A stretch of DNA of 64,000 nt from Neocallimastix lanati (nom. inval.) (Eukaryota; Neocallimastigomycota; Neocallimastigomycetes; Neocallimastigales; Neocallimastigaceae), in contig JACVTC010000182.1 in NCBI GenBank assembly GCA_016946835.1, positions 228,099 to 292,098 of the forward strand, given 5' to 3'. Shown piece by piece: positions 10,955 to 22,920 of the stretch. Position numbers and translations under genes: made by a program. Position 1 is the first letter of the stretch, and every line of letters starts with the position of its first letter. Below the pieces are notes generated by a model that did no database searches, was not told the origin of the DNA, and was given only the letters and a program-made list of their open reading frames with translations.

Positions 10955-11913
10955 TGTAATAATTTAATTATAAAATTAATTATAATTAAATTATTAACTA
11001 CAACTTAATAATAATTAAATAATAATTATTATTAAATTGAGAGAGCAAAAAAGATAAATATACTTATCTTCTATAGGAAAGAGTTTATTATAACTAATTA
11101 TAATAAACTAATAACACAGAATTGACAAAGGAAAAAGATTATTTTATTTTATTTTATTTTTAAATTTGTTTTATTAAAACTTGCTTTATTAAAATAGAAA
11201 TATAAAATATTTATTAATGTTATTACTATATTATAATTGTTATAATAATAACTCTTGATTTCTCAAAGAGAATTCAAGAGCCTTATTTATACTTTTTTGA
11301 AAAATAAGGTTAAATTAAAAAATGTTTTCTAATCTTAACAAATCTCTTATCTAGGAAAAGATTAGAGAGAAAAACCTAGATAAGATTTTTGATCGATATT
11401 CTATCCATATCGATCATCGTATCAATTAGGTAAAACCAATTACTTTTAAGAAGTAATTGGGAAAAACCCTAATTAACCGATTCGTTAATCTAATGTAATT
11501 GATCGAAAATAAAAGAATAAAATAATAAAAGATATTTCGATCATAAATTATAAATTTACAAATAAGGAAAATAACATAATGATATTAATAAACAAAATAC
11601 AGAATACATTATTAAAATACATATTAGAATACATAATACATTTGTTTACAATTTAATTAAATAAATAAACTAAAACTAATAAATTTAATAATTAAATGTA
11701 TAATTAAATAAACTATAATTATTAATAAATGTATAAATAATAATTAATTAAATAAATTTTGTTGTATTAAATTAATGAATATTTAATATGGGTTAAATAA
11801 ATTATTAATAATATTTAAATGAATAAATATTATATAATTAAATAAAGTTATAATTATAACTTTAACTAAGAAAATATAATTATTTTATTTAAAAATAATT
11901 ATAGATTCTTACA
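10955..11913 (-). mobile_element. solo LTR, family B (copy B1)
   Basis: Read on the minus strand it starts TGTAAGAATCTATAATT and ends AAATTATTACA. TTTTG at 10950-10954 and TTTTG at 11914-11918 are a perfect 5-bp target-site duplication. It is the same family as the 3' LTR at 27563-28366. The cassette is present in antisense: the CTCTTGA...TCAAGAG hairpin at 11252-11280 and the paired TCTAATCTT/AAGATTAGA motif near 11320-11365. A solo LTR with no internal sequence. Confidence 0.9.
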
Positions 11914-11916
11914 TTT

Positions 11917-12450
11917 TGATAAGATACCACACTAAAAACATTATTAGGAATAGTTTTAGAAATTAGAGTAATAAATTAAAAATAAATAATGATTGGTAGA
12001 TAATTAAATTAGATTTAATAGTTAGATACATATTTTGATAATTCATTAAGAATTAAACAGGGAGTTCTTTGTTATAATAGAGGAAATATATAATAAAGAT
12101 ACTTCAAAATAACAGGTTTATTATTAGAAAATATAATAGTTGATAGAGTAATAAATATTAATTATTAAATGTATAATTAGATAGTTAGTGAGAAAGATAA
12201 TAATAAATATATAACTTGTATTTTTATAGTTTTGTAAACATTGACGATAATGTAATAAAAATAAATAAAGGAATAAGAATAAATAAATAAAGACAAATAT
12301 TTACATTTAAATTATATATTTATATTTATACATTATGTGTTATTATTATATTTATTAGAATATATTATTTTTGTCAATAATTCCCTTCTGACAACGTCCA
12401 AACAAATAAAATTATTTAGATACATCTTTAAATATAAAAGATAGGTATCA
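11917..12450 (+). mobile_element. LTR-like repeat, family I-related (copy I3)
   Basis: It starts TGATAAGATACC and ends GATAGGTATCA; the last 100 bp resemble I1 and I2 (AATATATTATTTTTGTCA, then AATAATTCC, then TTTAGATACAT). Its left TG is shared with the B1 target-site duplication. Flanks CTTT and TTTT match at three of four positions. More diverged than I1 and I2. Confidence 0.65.
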
Positions 12451-12505
12451 TTTTTGGTAAAGAATGAATTAATAACCTTTATTTTATTATAAAATATTAT
12501 TAATA

Positions 12506-13631
12506 TGTCACGAATACTAGTGGATTTGAGATTAAAATTCACTATTAGATCAATTGAAATTTAATTTAGTTATTGACAAAAATTATTTTAATTCGATTTA
12601 AATTATAAAAATAAATATTAGAAGCATTAAATAATTAGAAACCAAAGGGTTTGGACTTATTTATTAAAGATAATTTAATTTAATTTAACCCTTAAGAATT
12701 TGATAAAAATAATTTGAAGAAAAACAACGACAACACGACAAATAATGGAAATATTATATTGTGATTTCCCGCTAAATTTATATTCTTTGAAAAGCTACGG
12801 ACGAGAACTACAACATATTTTAAAATCAACCTTATTGGATAACTAGATAACGAGATATTGGACTTTAAAGATATTTAAATATAAAAAATAATTTAATTAT
12901 TTAATTAAGACCCTAAATTATTAATTAAGAAATTTATGTTAGATAAATCTCTTAACTTGGAAATTATATTATTAATTTTTATTATTAATTAAAAATACAG
13001 AATTAGTTATTAGTAATAGTTTTATAATATTTTAAATAAGTTTTAGAAGTTTTATATATTTTATTATTATATATTTCATTCAATTATTTCTAAAAGATTC
13101 TAAGGAATTCTTTATCATTCTAAAGATTTCCGAAATAGAATTTTTAATAAGTTTTAATATTTTATTTTATTTTATTTTATATTTTATTATTAAATTAGTT
13201 TTAGTATTAAATTGTTTTATGAATAATTTATATAGTTATTTTATTAAAAGATTCTTATCAATATTATTTTATTATTATGTTTTATATAATTTATATACAT
13301 ATATGAATATATTAAAATTAGAATGTATTATTTAACTATATTGTTAATTATTATTTTAGTTTAGTATAAAAAGGATTTGAAATTCCATATTTTGAATTCT
13401 TTGTAAGATTATTAACTATTAATTTAACGTATTAACATAAAGTTAATGAATTAATTATAACAATAATAATTCTTTATATTAATCTTAGTTAATTTTATTA
13501 TTAAAATATATATTAAATGAAGTTCTAATAAAACATAAATCTTAAATATTGAAATCTTAATTATAAAACTCTGTGTGTGTTATTTATTATTTAAATTTAA
13601 TTAATTGTTATAATTAATAAGAATATCTTGA
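12506..13631 (+). mobile_element. LTR-like repeat starting TGTCACGAATACTAG, followed by leader
   Basis: It starts TGTCACGAATACTAG, carries a promoter-like GTATAAAAAGG near 13370, and ends in a U5-like GTGTGTGTTATTTATT stretch. It is followed to about 13720 by the same leader (CTTGACCTGACC, CCCAAACTAGG) that precedes the gag relic near 4147. So it looks like an LTR plus the start of an internal region whose body is lost. Its end is inferred and no target-site duplication was found. Confidence 0.55.
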
Positions 13632-13720
13632 CCTGACCAATTTAACCCAAACTAGGAAAGATATAGCAAGAATCTTACCTAATCAATCAATAAGATTTAA
13701 CTATAATCTTACCTACCTAC

Positions 13721-14479
13721 AAAAACTTTTACATAATAATTCTTTACTAAACTGTACTTTCCTATATTCTTGATAACCTAAACCTAATAATAAAAATTAA
13801 TTTATTTTGATATAAATTAATTTTAACTTGTAAATAATGTTAAATCAATTTTAATTAATTACTTTATTGTTATATTATTAAATATATGTATATATTAAAA
13901 TACAATTGTAAATATTAAAATTATACTTTTAAGATACTATAAATTATTAAAATTATTAAATATTATTATAAAAATTTATTTATTATAACTATTAAATATT
14001 ATTATAAAATTTATAAAATTATTAATTAAATTTATTATTAAAAATTATTATTAAAATTATTAATTATTATAAAAATTTATTATTTAAATATTATCAAATT
14101 TATTATTAAAATTATTAATTAAATATTATAAAAATTTTATTTTATTTTTGAAAATAATTACAAGTATTATTTAAAATAATTAAAGATTATTAAATTTATT
14201 ATATTAATCTTTAAAAAAACATTTTATTTAACTTAAAATATCAAAGAAAATAGTAAAAGCTATTTTCTATATATTTACTTTATAATTATTTTTAATTAAA
14301 TTATGTTTAAATATTATATTATTATATTTATAAAAATTAAAACAAAAATGAATTATTGATATAAAATTAATTCAATAATTTTATAAAATTATTTAAATTA
14401 TAAACAATTAATTATAGTTAAATTTACAAAAAAAAATATAAATATTTTATAAAAAAAAAAAAAACATTTATTCAAAACT
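13721..14479. other. AT-rich stretch without recognisable features
   Basis: Only A/T-rich, locally repetitive sequence (ATTATTAAA-type motifs) and an A run near 14450. I see no gene, RNA or repeat boundary that I can support. Confidence 0.5.
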
Positions 14480-14527
14480 ATTAAATCAAAGCAGGGTAAC
14501 ACCCATCCCCCCCTGCTTGATTTAATT
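14478..14527. repeat. GC-rich hairpin in an AT desert
   Basis: Two arms of about 18-20 nt around ATTAAATCAAAGCAGGG and CCCTGCTTGATTTAAT are inverted copies with two small differences, enclosing a loop of about 14 nt that includes ACACCCATCC. The C/G content is far above the surroundings. Function unknown. Confidence 0.6.
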
Positions 14528-14709
14528 AGTCCAACCCCGAGTCTACCATTTTTCGAATGTATGACCATTATAAACATGATATTTCATTTTTTTTGTGGTA
14601 CGTTGTTAAGATTTTGATATAATTTATGTTTTAAATTTAAATAAAATAATATGTTTTATTAAAAATTTACTAAGTCGATATGTCTATATAGTAATAAGCT
14701 ATATAGATT

Positions 14710-14740
<31 letters not shown>

Positions 14741-14869
14741 TTTAAATAGTTTATTTTAATAAAAATTTATTTATAATAAACTTTGATAATTAGAATTATT
14801 AAATTAATTTGATTTTAAAATTATTTATTTTATTTAATAATGAAATATCTATAATATATTACTATTAAA

Positions 14870-14990
14870 GTAATTTTACAATAACCTTACAAAGAACATA
14901 AAAGATAGATTTTTACATCTTTCTTTTATACTTTGTAAGTTACATAATAATAATATTTAATTATAAGATATTAATAATATACTAATATAA
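14870..14990 (-). mobile_element. LTR fragment, family D
   Basis: In antisense it matches the R-region of the D LTRs: CAATAACCTTACAAAGAACA and a hairpin AAAGATAGATTTTTACATCTTT near 14901. The same block lies in sense at about 35548-35600 and 52197-52247. The ends have decayed. Confidence 0.6.
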
Positions 14991-15095
14991 ATATTAATAA
15001 AATATAAAGATAAATTTAATTATATAATTAATTTGAATAATTGAATTTAATATAGATATGTTGTAAACATATATAAAACATAATATGGGAGTATT

Positions 15096-15122
15096 GCATT
15101 TCGACATAATTTATGTATAATC
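15096..15122 (+). repeat. left terminal inverted repeat of the decayed MULE
   Basis: 27 bp beginning GCATTTCGACATAATT. It pairs with 17503-17529 at 26 of 27 positions. It lies 444 bp upstream of the transposase start codon. Confidence 0.8.
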
Positions 15123-15566
15123 ATTTATTCATGTATTACAATGTGGCTTATAAAATAATTGAATAGGATAGGGTTAAATTTTTTTTTTTTTTTTTTTAAT
15201 TTTTTTAACATTTATAGTAAAAAAAAAAAAATAAATAATAAAGTAAAATAAAAATAAAAAAAAAATAAATAATAAAGTAAAACAAAAAATAAAAAAAAAA
15301 GAATAAAAATATAAGATAAAAAATATAGATTAAAACAAAAAAATTAAAAAATAAAACTTTTAATTTAAAATAATAAAAAAAAAAAAAAAAAAAAAAAAAA
15401 GAATAAAAATATAAGATAAAAAAGATAGATTAAAAAAAAATTAAGAAATAAAACTTTCAATTTAAAATAAAAAATAAAAAAAAAGAATAAAAATATAAGA
15501 TAAAAAAAATAGATTAAAACAAAAAAATTAAAAAATAAAACTTTTAATTTAAAATATTTATAATAA

Positions 15567-16960
15567 ATGGATGATCAATTAGAAATAAGTGAAACTAATA
15601 AAGAAAAAAAACAAATCATTGTAAACAAAAAATATAAATTTAATTTATGGTATATAACGAATAGTACAAAAGTATTCAAATGTACTGAATATAAAACCGT
15701 TAAAAAATGTAAATCTTACATTATTCTAAATGATAATAATAAAGTAATAAAATATGAAAACAAACATACTCATCCAGGAAAAGAATATGATACATCTTTA
15801 TCAATAGTAAAACATAAAATGAAAAATGAAATTAGAAAAACCTCAATCCCATTTGATATAAATCCAAAACATATATATAATGAAATATCTGAAGAAATTG
15901 GATTGATATGCCCTGAATATAATTCAATTAAATCTCAAATATCAAGATATAAAAAAAAATAACTACCTCCTGATATATCAAAATTTAATGAAATTCCAGA
16001 TGAATCTGAATATTATATAAACGAAAGAGATGAAAATTTTATGATATTCAAAAATTCTAATATTATAATTTTTCAACCACCATTCCAAACAGAATTGTTT
16101 ATTAAATACAACGAAAATATGTTTGCTGATGGTACATTTTATATTGCACCAATATTTGGTTATCAAGTGTTTATAACAAGAATATATGCTCCAGAAATAA
16201 ATAGTTTTTACACTACATCACAATCTATATTAAATAATAAAGAACAAGCAACCTATGAACTGTTATTTGAAGAATTAAAAAAGAATGCAAGTAAATATAA
16301 TAATAATATTATAGTTACACCAAAAATTTTGCATTATGATTTTGAGAAAGGTATATCCAATGCTGCCATTAAAATATTTCCTAATATTACTATTAAATAT
16401 TGTGTATGGCATTATAAAAGATCGTTAGAAGTTCAAAAAAACAAATTATGTTATAATGAAGTTGAAAGTAATCATAAAATTTATTTGTTTTATAAAGCTA
16501 TTACAAATTTTCCTTTTATAAATCCTGAATATATATATGATATTTATAATTATATTAAAATTATATGTCAAATATATAATTATTTCCATTTTTAAATTTT
16601 TTGGAATATTTTAATAAGACTTATTTATATAAATATGATATTCAATATTGGAATTATTATAACGATATAAACCACATAACAAATAATGCTTCAGAATATT
16701 TTAACAATTACTTAAAAAAATTGTTTTACAAAAAACCTTCTTTCTATGAATTGATTTATCATTTAAAAAGAGAAGAATCTTTATCTTACTATAATTACAA
16801 AAGGAAAATTGAAGGAATTTGGAAAAAAAAAAGAAGAATATTAACAAAAACTGATGAAATCAATGATTTAATTAAAAAATACAAAAAAAAGGAATCCGAA
16901 TTAATTGATAAAAAATGTGATAAAAATGATATCATTGATTTATGGTATAATGTTTATTAG
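15567..16960 (+). pseudogene. Mutator-like transposase (FLYWCH-MULE), disrupted
   Basis: Homolog of the intact transposase at 18679-20127. The ATG at 15567 opens a reading frame with the N-terminal zinc-finger residues (CTEY...C...HTHPG) that stops at TAA 15960-15962. The same frame resumes with the catalytic-core landmarks FADGTF (first Asp) and HYDFEKG (second Asp) and then the C-x2-H motif (YCVWHYKR). A frameshift with a small deletion at about 16575-16600 moves the rest, including NNASEYF with the catalytic Glu, to another frame ending at 16960. One nonsense change (the intact copy has Gln there) and one frameshift inactivate it. The catalytic residues themselves are retained, so decay looks recent. 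Confidence 0.9.
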
Positions 16961-17039
16961 AATTAAACAAGCTCTAAATTTATAAATAATAATAATAATT
17001 AACTAGAATATATATAGTTTAAATTATATTAATATCAAT

Positions 17040-17195
17040 ATTAATATATTTTATTAATATCAATATCATTATATTTCATTAATATCAATATCATTATATT
17101 TCATTAATATCAATATCATTATATTTTATTAATATCAATATCATTATATTTCATTTATATCAATATCTTTATATTTTACTAATATTAATATCAAT
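17040..17195 (+). repeat. 25-bp tandem repeat
   Basis: About six copies of a 25-bp unit around ATTAATATCAATATCATTAT, located between the decayed transposase gene and the right terminal inverted repeat. Confidence 0.8.
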
Positions 17196-17502
17196 ATTTA
17201 AATTTCATTAATAATAAATATTTAATATTAAAATAAATTTTATTTTATTATTTAATTAATTTAATAATAAAATATTAAATATTTAATAATAAAATATAAT
17301 AATAAAATGAAAATTAATTAAATAATTGAAAATAAATAAAAATAAAATAAAATTCTTAACAGAAAACTTATTTATTCTTTTATTTATTATTTTTTTTAGT
17401 TTTTATTTTATTTTTTTAATGATAAAATACAATAAATAAAAATATACGTTGAAAGTTGTGGCGTATTACATAATTTATACGCAATGTACAAATATTTATG
17501 CT

Positions 17503-17529
17503 GATTATACATAAATTATGTCTAAATGC
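17503..17529 (-). repeat. right terminal inverted repeat of the decayed MULE
   Basis: Inverse copy of 15096-15122 (reads GATTATACATAAATTATG on the plus strand). Next to it are the short palindrome GCGTAT...ATACGC (17461-17482) and, outside, the GC-rich GGGGAGAGCGCGTTTCGG. Confidence 0.8.
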
Positions 17530-17859
17530 TTCACATCCACGGGGAGAGCGCGTTTCGGAACCGCACGTGAATAGATATAAGCCACATGCTTTTTGAGATG
17601 GCGTATTATATATAAAATTTTTTATATAAATAAATAATTAAATAATAATTAAATAAATATTTTATTTTATAATAATTTCATAATTTAATATATATTTGAT
17701 AATAAAAAATAAAAATATAAAAAAATAAAAAAATAAAAAAAATAAAAAAATAAAAAAATAAAAAAAATAAAAAAATAAAAAAAATTAAAAATAAAAAAAA
17801 AAATAAAAAAAATAAAAAAGATTAAAAAAATAAAATACAAAAAAAATAAAATAAAATAT

Positions 17860-17901
17860 TTTCATTTTTATTTATATTTATAACTGTAATTTTTTATTAT
17901 A

Positions 17902-17933
<32 letters not shown>

Positions 17934-18600
17934 AATTAAATAAATATTTTTTTTTATAATAAAAAAATAAAATAAAAAAAAGAAAAGATAAATATTTTTT
18001 TAGTAATTTTCTTGAAATAAAATATTTTATTAGTAATTTTCTTGAAATAAAATAAAATATTTTCATATTTATTTATATTTATAACTGTAATTTTTTATTA
18101 TATAAATAAATAATAATTAAATAAATATTTTATTTTATAATGAAAAAATAAAATAAAAAAAAGAAAAGATAAATATTTTTTTAGTAATTTTCTTGAAATA
18201 AAATATTTTATTAGTAATTTTCTTGAAATAAAATAAAATATTTTCATATTTATTTATATTTATAACTGTAATTTTTTATTATATAAATAAATAATAATTA
18301 AATAAATATTTTATTTTATAATGAAAAAATAAAATAAAAAAAAGAAAAGATAAATATTTTTTTAGTAATTTTCTTGAAATAAAATATTTTATTAGTAATT
18401 TTCTTGAAATAAAATAAAATATTTTCATATTTATTTATATTTATAACTGTAATTTTTTATTATATAAATAAATAATAATTAAATAAATATTTTATTTTAT
18501 AATGAAAAAATAAAATAAAAAAAAAAAGATAAATATTTTTTTAATAATTTTCTTGAAATAAAATAAAATATTTTTATATTTATAATTGTAATTTTTAAAA
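17860..18600. repeat. 181-bp tandem array
   Basis: The marker TAACTGTAAT recurs at 17881, 18082, 18263 and 18444, giving periods of 201, 181 and 181 bp. Each unit contains two copies of TAGTAATTTTCTTGAAATAA. The last unit is partial. It ends just upstream of the intact transposase gene and may be its 5' flank amplified. The short open frame through the first unit on the minus strand is a by-product of composition. Confidence 0.88.
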
Positions 18601-18678
18601 AAAATTGAAAATACATATTAAATAAAAAATAAAAAATAAATATTTTCATATTTATTAATATTTATATTAAAAATTTTG

Positions 18679-20127
18679 ATGGAGGGAAATCTAAAAATTG
18701 ATATAAGTGAAACAAATCGAGGAAAAGAGCAAATAATTATAGATCGAAAATTTAAATATAATTTTTCAAAATTAAAAAAAGATAATACAAAAATATATAG
18801 ATGTACAGAATATAAAACATTAAATAAATGTAAGTCTTTTATTATTTTAAATGATAATAAAGAGGTTTTAAATTATGATTCTTCACATAATCATCCTGGT
18901 AATGAAATTAATGCATCCAAATCATTAATAAAACATAAAATTAAAGATGAAATAAAAAAAAGTTTGATTCCTTCTGATATAAAATCAAAACGCATATTTG
19001 ATAAAATTTCTCAAGAAATAGGATATATATGCCCTGAATATAAAACAATTAAATCCCAAATAACAAGATATAAAAACAAACAATTATTTCCTAATGTAAA
19101 AACATTTGATGAAGTTCCTAATGTATCTGAATATTATAAAACAATAAGAGGTGAATACTTTATGATATTCAAAAATTCTAATATAATAATTTTTCAATCA
19201 CCATTCCAAGCAAAATTATTTATGGAGAATAAACATATATTTGCTGATGGTACATTTTTAATAGCTCCAACTAATAGTTATCAAGTATTCATTACCAGAA
19301 CTTATGTTACAGAATTAAATTGTTTTTACACTACTTCCATGTCAATATTAAAAAACAAAGAACAAACAACTTACGAAATATTATTTAATGAAATAAAAAA
19401 AAATATAATTAAATATAATGCAAATATTAATTTCTCAGAAAAAATTTTTCATTGTGATTTTGAAAAAGGAATATCTAATGCAGTGGAAAATATTTTTCCC
19501 AATATAAATATTAAATATTGTTTTTGGCATTATAAAAGATTATTAATGACAAAAAAAAATAAATTATGTTACAAGGAAGTGAAAGATCATAATATTTTAA
19601 ATACTTATTATAAAGCGATTTCTAATTTATGTTTTATTAATATTGAATACATACCTGATATTTTTAATAAAATTAAAAATACATGCATGAGATATAAATC
19701 TACCTGTTCCCAATTTTTGAATTTTTTAGATTATTTTGAGAAAACATTTCTAAATATCTATAATATAAAATATTGGAATTATTACAATAATATAGACCAC
19801 ATAACAAATAATGCTTCAGAATCTTATAACAGTTATTTAAAAAATTTATTTGTAAAAAAGCCTTCATTTTATAAATTAATATATACAATACAATTTGAAG
19901 AATCCAAATCTTACTATGATTACCATATGAGAATTAAAGGAATTTGGAGAAAAAAGAGCAGAATATCAGAAAGGGTCGATGACATTAATATTTTAGTTGA
20001 ATATTATAAAAATATGGAAGCCGAATTAAAAAATATTGGATGTAGTAAAAATGATATCATCGAAAATTGGTTTAATTGTTTAATTAGATTGAATAATGAA
20101 ATCATTAATTTTAATAAAACAAAATAA
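18679..20127 (+). CDS. Mutator-like element transposase with FLYWCH zinc finger, apparently intact
   Basis: 482 codons from ATG 18679 (MEGNLKIDI). An upstream TTG in frame is not a plausible eukaryotic start. The N-terminus carries a FLYWCH-like zinc finger (Cys about 42 and 51, His about 70 and 72 in SSHNHPG), which in this family helps bind DNA. The MULE transposase core follows: HIFADGTF (first catalytic Asp, about 190), HCDFEKG (second Asp, about 260), C-x2-H in YCFWHYKR, and NNASESYNSYL with the catalytic Glu near 381. The protein is somewhat short for the family, whose members often carry a C-terminal SWIM finger that I do not see. No stop or frameshift, unlike the copy at 15567-16960. 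It would cut and paste its own element. I could not find a convincing terminal repeat pair for this copy. It could be a domesticated gene, but the repeat setting favours a transposon. Confidence 0.88.
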   Translation: MEGNLKIDISETNRGKEQIIIDRKFKYNFSKLKKDNTKIYRCTEYKTLNKCKSFIILNDNKEVLNYDSSHNHPGNEINASKSLIKHKIKDEIKKSLIPSDIKSKRIFDKISQEIGYICPEYKTIKSQITRYKNKQLFPNVKTFDEVPNVSEYYKTIRGEYFMIFKNSNIIIFQSPFQAKLFMENKHIFADGTFLIAPTNSYQVFITRTYVTELNCFYTTSMSILKNKEQTTYEILFNEIKKNIIKYNANINFSEKIFHCDFEKGISNAVENIFPNINIKYCFWHYKRLLMTKKNKLCYKEVKDHNILNTYYKAISNLCFINIEYIPDIFNKIKNTCMRYKSTCSQFLNFLDYFEKTFLNIYNIKYWNYYNNIDHITNNASESYNSYLKNLFVKKPSFYKLIYTIQFEESKSYYDYHMRIKGIWRKKSRISERVDDINILVEYYKNMEAELKNIGCSKNDIIENWFNCLIRLNNEIINFNKTK

Positions 20128-20927
20128 AAATAATTATTAAAATCCTTTCAAAATCATAATTACAATTAATTGAAAATTAAATTTTTTTATTTAATAAGAA
20201 ATTCAATATTTAAATTTATTTAATATTTATTGATAGGGTTAGCTTAAAAATATTAAAAAAAAATTTTTTTTATAAATTTATTTTAAATATTTTTTACTTA
20301 ATTAAATATTATTAAATAAAATTAAAAGATGTCTTTATTATTATATATTAGTATTATAAAATATTAAAAATATGAATGTATTGCATTTCTCATTATTTTT
20401 ATTTTATATTGTAGTAAATTAATAAATAAATAAATAATTTTTATAAAATAAACCAATTATTAAATTAATATATTTTTTAAAAATATATTTAATGTATATT
20501 TCATATTTTTAATAAATATTCAAATATACATTTTAAATATATATAATGATATTTAAGTATTATAATACTTATAAAAGAAAATAATTAATATTTTAAATTA
20601 TTTCTATCAGGCTTTCTAAAAAAACTTTACTATTTGTAAAAATAGTAATGCTCTTTTTGTTAGTTTATTAGATTTGTATAATATAAATATCTAAAATAAT
20701 TTATTTATTATTTAATAGAAATTTATGTTTAAAAATGTTATTGTTATTATTACTATTACTAAAAAAAGTTTTAATTTAATATTTATAATTAAATTTTCAA
20801 ATAATCTTTCCTTATCAAGTTAAATATAATGCTCCTGAGTAAAAAAGATTTTCGTATTATATAAAATTTATTTAAAATATTAGATAAAAAAATATTAAAA
20901 AGGAAATAAGAATTTTAAAAAGAATAT
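20128..20927. other. AT-rich 3' flank of the transposase gene
   Basis: No gene seen. GTATTGCATTTC near 20378 repeats the start of the MULE terminal motif (compare 15091) in the same orientation, so an element boundary may lie here. Confidence 0.4.
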
Positions 20928-20994
20928 TTAAAAATAAAATGAAAAAAATATAGAATGTAATAATATAGAAGTATAAGTATATAAAATAAAATAA

Positions 20995-22920
20995 AATAAA
21001 ATAAATAGTTGAAATATAAATATAAAGTACAAATTGAATAAAATAAAATAAATAGTTGAAATATAAATATGAAATACAGAATGAATAAAATAAAATAAAT
21101 AGTTGAAATATAAATATGAAGTACAGATTGAATAAAATAAAATAAAATATATAGTTGAAATATAAATATAAAGTACAGATTGAATAAAATAAAATAAATA
21201 GTTGAAATATAAATATGAAGTACAGAATGAATAAAATAAAATAAATAGTTGAAATATAAATATAAAGTACAGGATGAATAAAATAAAATAAATAGTTGAA
21301 ATATAAATATGAAGTACAGATTGAATAAAATAAAATAAATAGTTGAAATATAAATATGAAGTACAGAATGAATAAAATAAAATAAATAGTTGAAATATAA
21401 ATATAAAGTACAGGATGAATAAAATAAAATAAATAGTTGAAATATAAATATGAAGTACAGATTGAATAAAATAAAATAAATAGTTGAAATATAAATATAA
21501 AGTACAGGATGAATAAAATAAAATTAATAGTTGAAATATAAATATAAAGTACAGATTGAATAAAATAAAATAAAATAAATAGTTGAAATAAAAATATGAA
21601 GTACAGATTGAATAAAATAAAATAAATAGTTGAAATATAAATATAAAGTACAGGATGAATAAAATAAAATTAATAGTTGAAATATAAATATAAAGTACAG
21701 ATTGAATAAAATAAAATAAATAGTTGAAATATAAATATGAAATACAGAATGAATAAAATAAAATAAATAGTTGAAATATAAATATGAAGTACAGATTGAA
21801 TAAAATAAAATAAAATAAAATAAAATAAAATAAAATAAAATAAAATAAAATAAAATAAAATAAAATAAAATAAAATAAAATAAAATAAAATAAAATAAAA
21901 TAAAATAAAATAAAATAAAATAAAATAAAAGAAATAAAATAAAATAAAATAAAATAAAATAAAATAAAATAAAAGAAATAAAATAAAATAAATAGTGAAG
22001 TAATATTAAAGAATAAAGTATTAATAAAAATAAAATAAAATAAAATAAATAGTGAAGTAATATTAAAGAATAAAGTATTAATAAAAATAAAATAAAATAA
22101 AATAAAATAAAAGAAATAAAATAAAATAAATAGTGAAGTAATATAAAGGAATAAAGTATTAATAAAAATAAAATAAAATAAAATAAAATAAAATAAAATG
22201 AATAAATATTGAAATATAAATATGAAGTACAGATTGAATAAAATAAAATAAAATAAAATAAAATAAAATAAAATAAAATAAAATAAAATAAAATAAAATA
22301 AAATAAAATAAAATAAAATAAAATAAAATAAAATAAAATAAAATAAAATAAAATAAAATAAAATAAAATAAAATAAAATAAAATAAAATAAAATAAAATA
22401 AAATAAAATAAAATAAAATAAAATAAAATAAAATAAAATAAAATAAAATAAAATAAAATAAAATAAAATAAAATAAAATAAAATAAAATAAAATAAAATA
22501 AAATAAAATAAAATAAAATAAAATAAAATAAATAGTTGAAATATAAATATAAAGTACAGATTGAATAAAATAAAATAAAATAAAATAAAATAAAATAAAA
22601 TAAAATAAAATAAAATAAAATAAATAGTTGAAATATAAATATAAAGTACAGATTGAATAAAACAAAATAAAATAAAATAAAATAAAATAAAATAAAATAA
22701 AATAAAATAAAATAAAATAAAATAAAATAAAATAAAATAGTGAAGTAATATAAAGGAATAAAGTATTAATAAAAATAAAATAAAATAAAATAAAATAAAA
22801 TAAAATAAAAAAATTATTTGAATTATAATAAAAATACAAGTATTAATAAAAATAAAATAAAATAAAACAAAATAAATATTTGAATTATAATAAAAATACA
22901 AGTACTAATAAAATAAAATA
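20995..22920. repeat. 47-bp minisatellite grading into a TAAAA pentanucleotide array
   Basis: From about 21006 to 21800, roughly 17 units of 47 bp carry TAGTTGAAATATAAATAT followed by AAAGTACAGATTGAATAAAA. From 21790 to about 22750 the sequence is almost pure (TAAAA)n with scattered single units and a second unit type (TAGTGAAGTAATATTAAAGA). Because 47 is not a multiple of three but no stop occurs on the minus strand, a 657-codon open frame of Phe/Tyr/Ile/Leu exists; it is a composition artefact and not a gene. Confidence 0.95.

Larger units (their letters stand above)
15085..17545 (+). mobile_element. Mutator-like DNA transposon (decayed), with terminal inverted repeats
   Basis: A 27-bp segment at 15096-15122 (starts GCATTTCGACATAATTTATG) is repeated inverted at 17503-17529 with one mismatch. 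Between them lies a disrupted FLYWCH/MULE transposase gene. The outer ends are less certain, and I did not find the 9-bp target duplication usual for this superfamily. Related ATGTGGCTTAT and GCATTTCG motifs also appear at 15148, 17457, 17578, 23458-23507 and 23880-23975. Confidence 0.75.

Noticed and set aside
12333-12542. A 69-codon minus-strand frame
   Set aside because: It spans the I3 end and a TGTCACG LTR start, has AT-driven composition and no homolog in the related copies.
17860-18600. CRISPR-like array
   Set aside because: The units are 181 bp and contiguous, without distinct spacers. The 47-bp and 25-bp arrays are also plain tandem repeats.
20928-22901. A 657-codon open frame rich in Phe, Tyr, Ile and Leu on the minus strand (and a second at 22159-22839), resembling a membrane protein
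   Set aside because: It is the translation of the TAAAA/47-bp repeat array. It has no non-repetitive segment and no domain.
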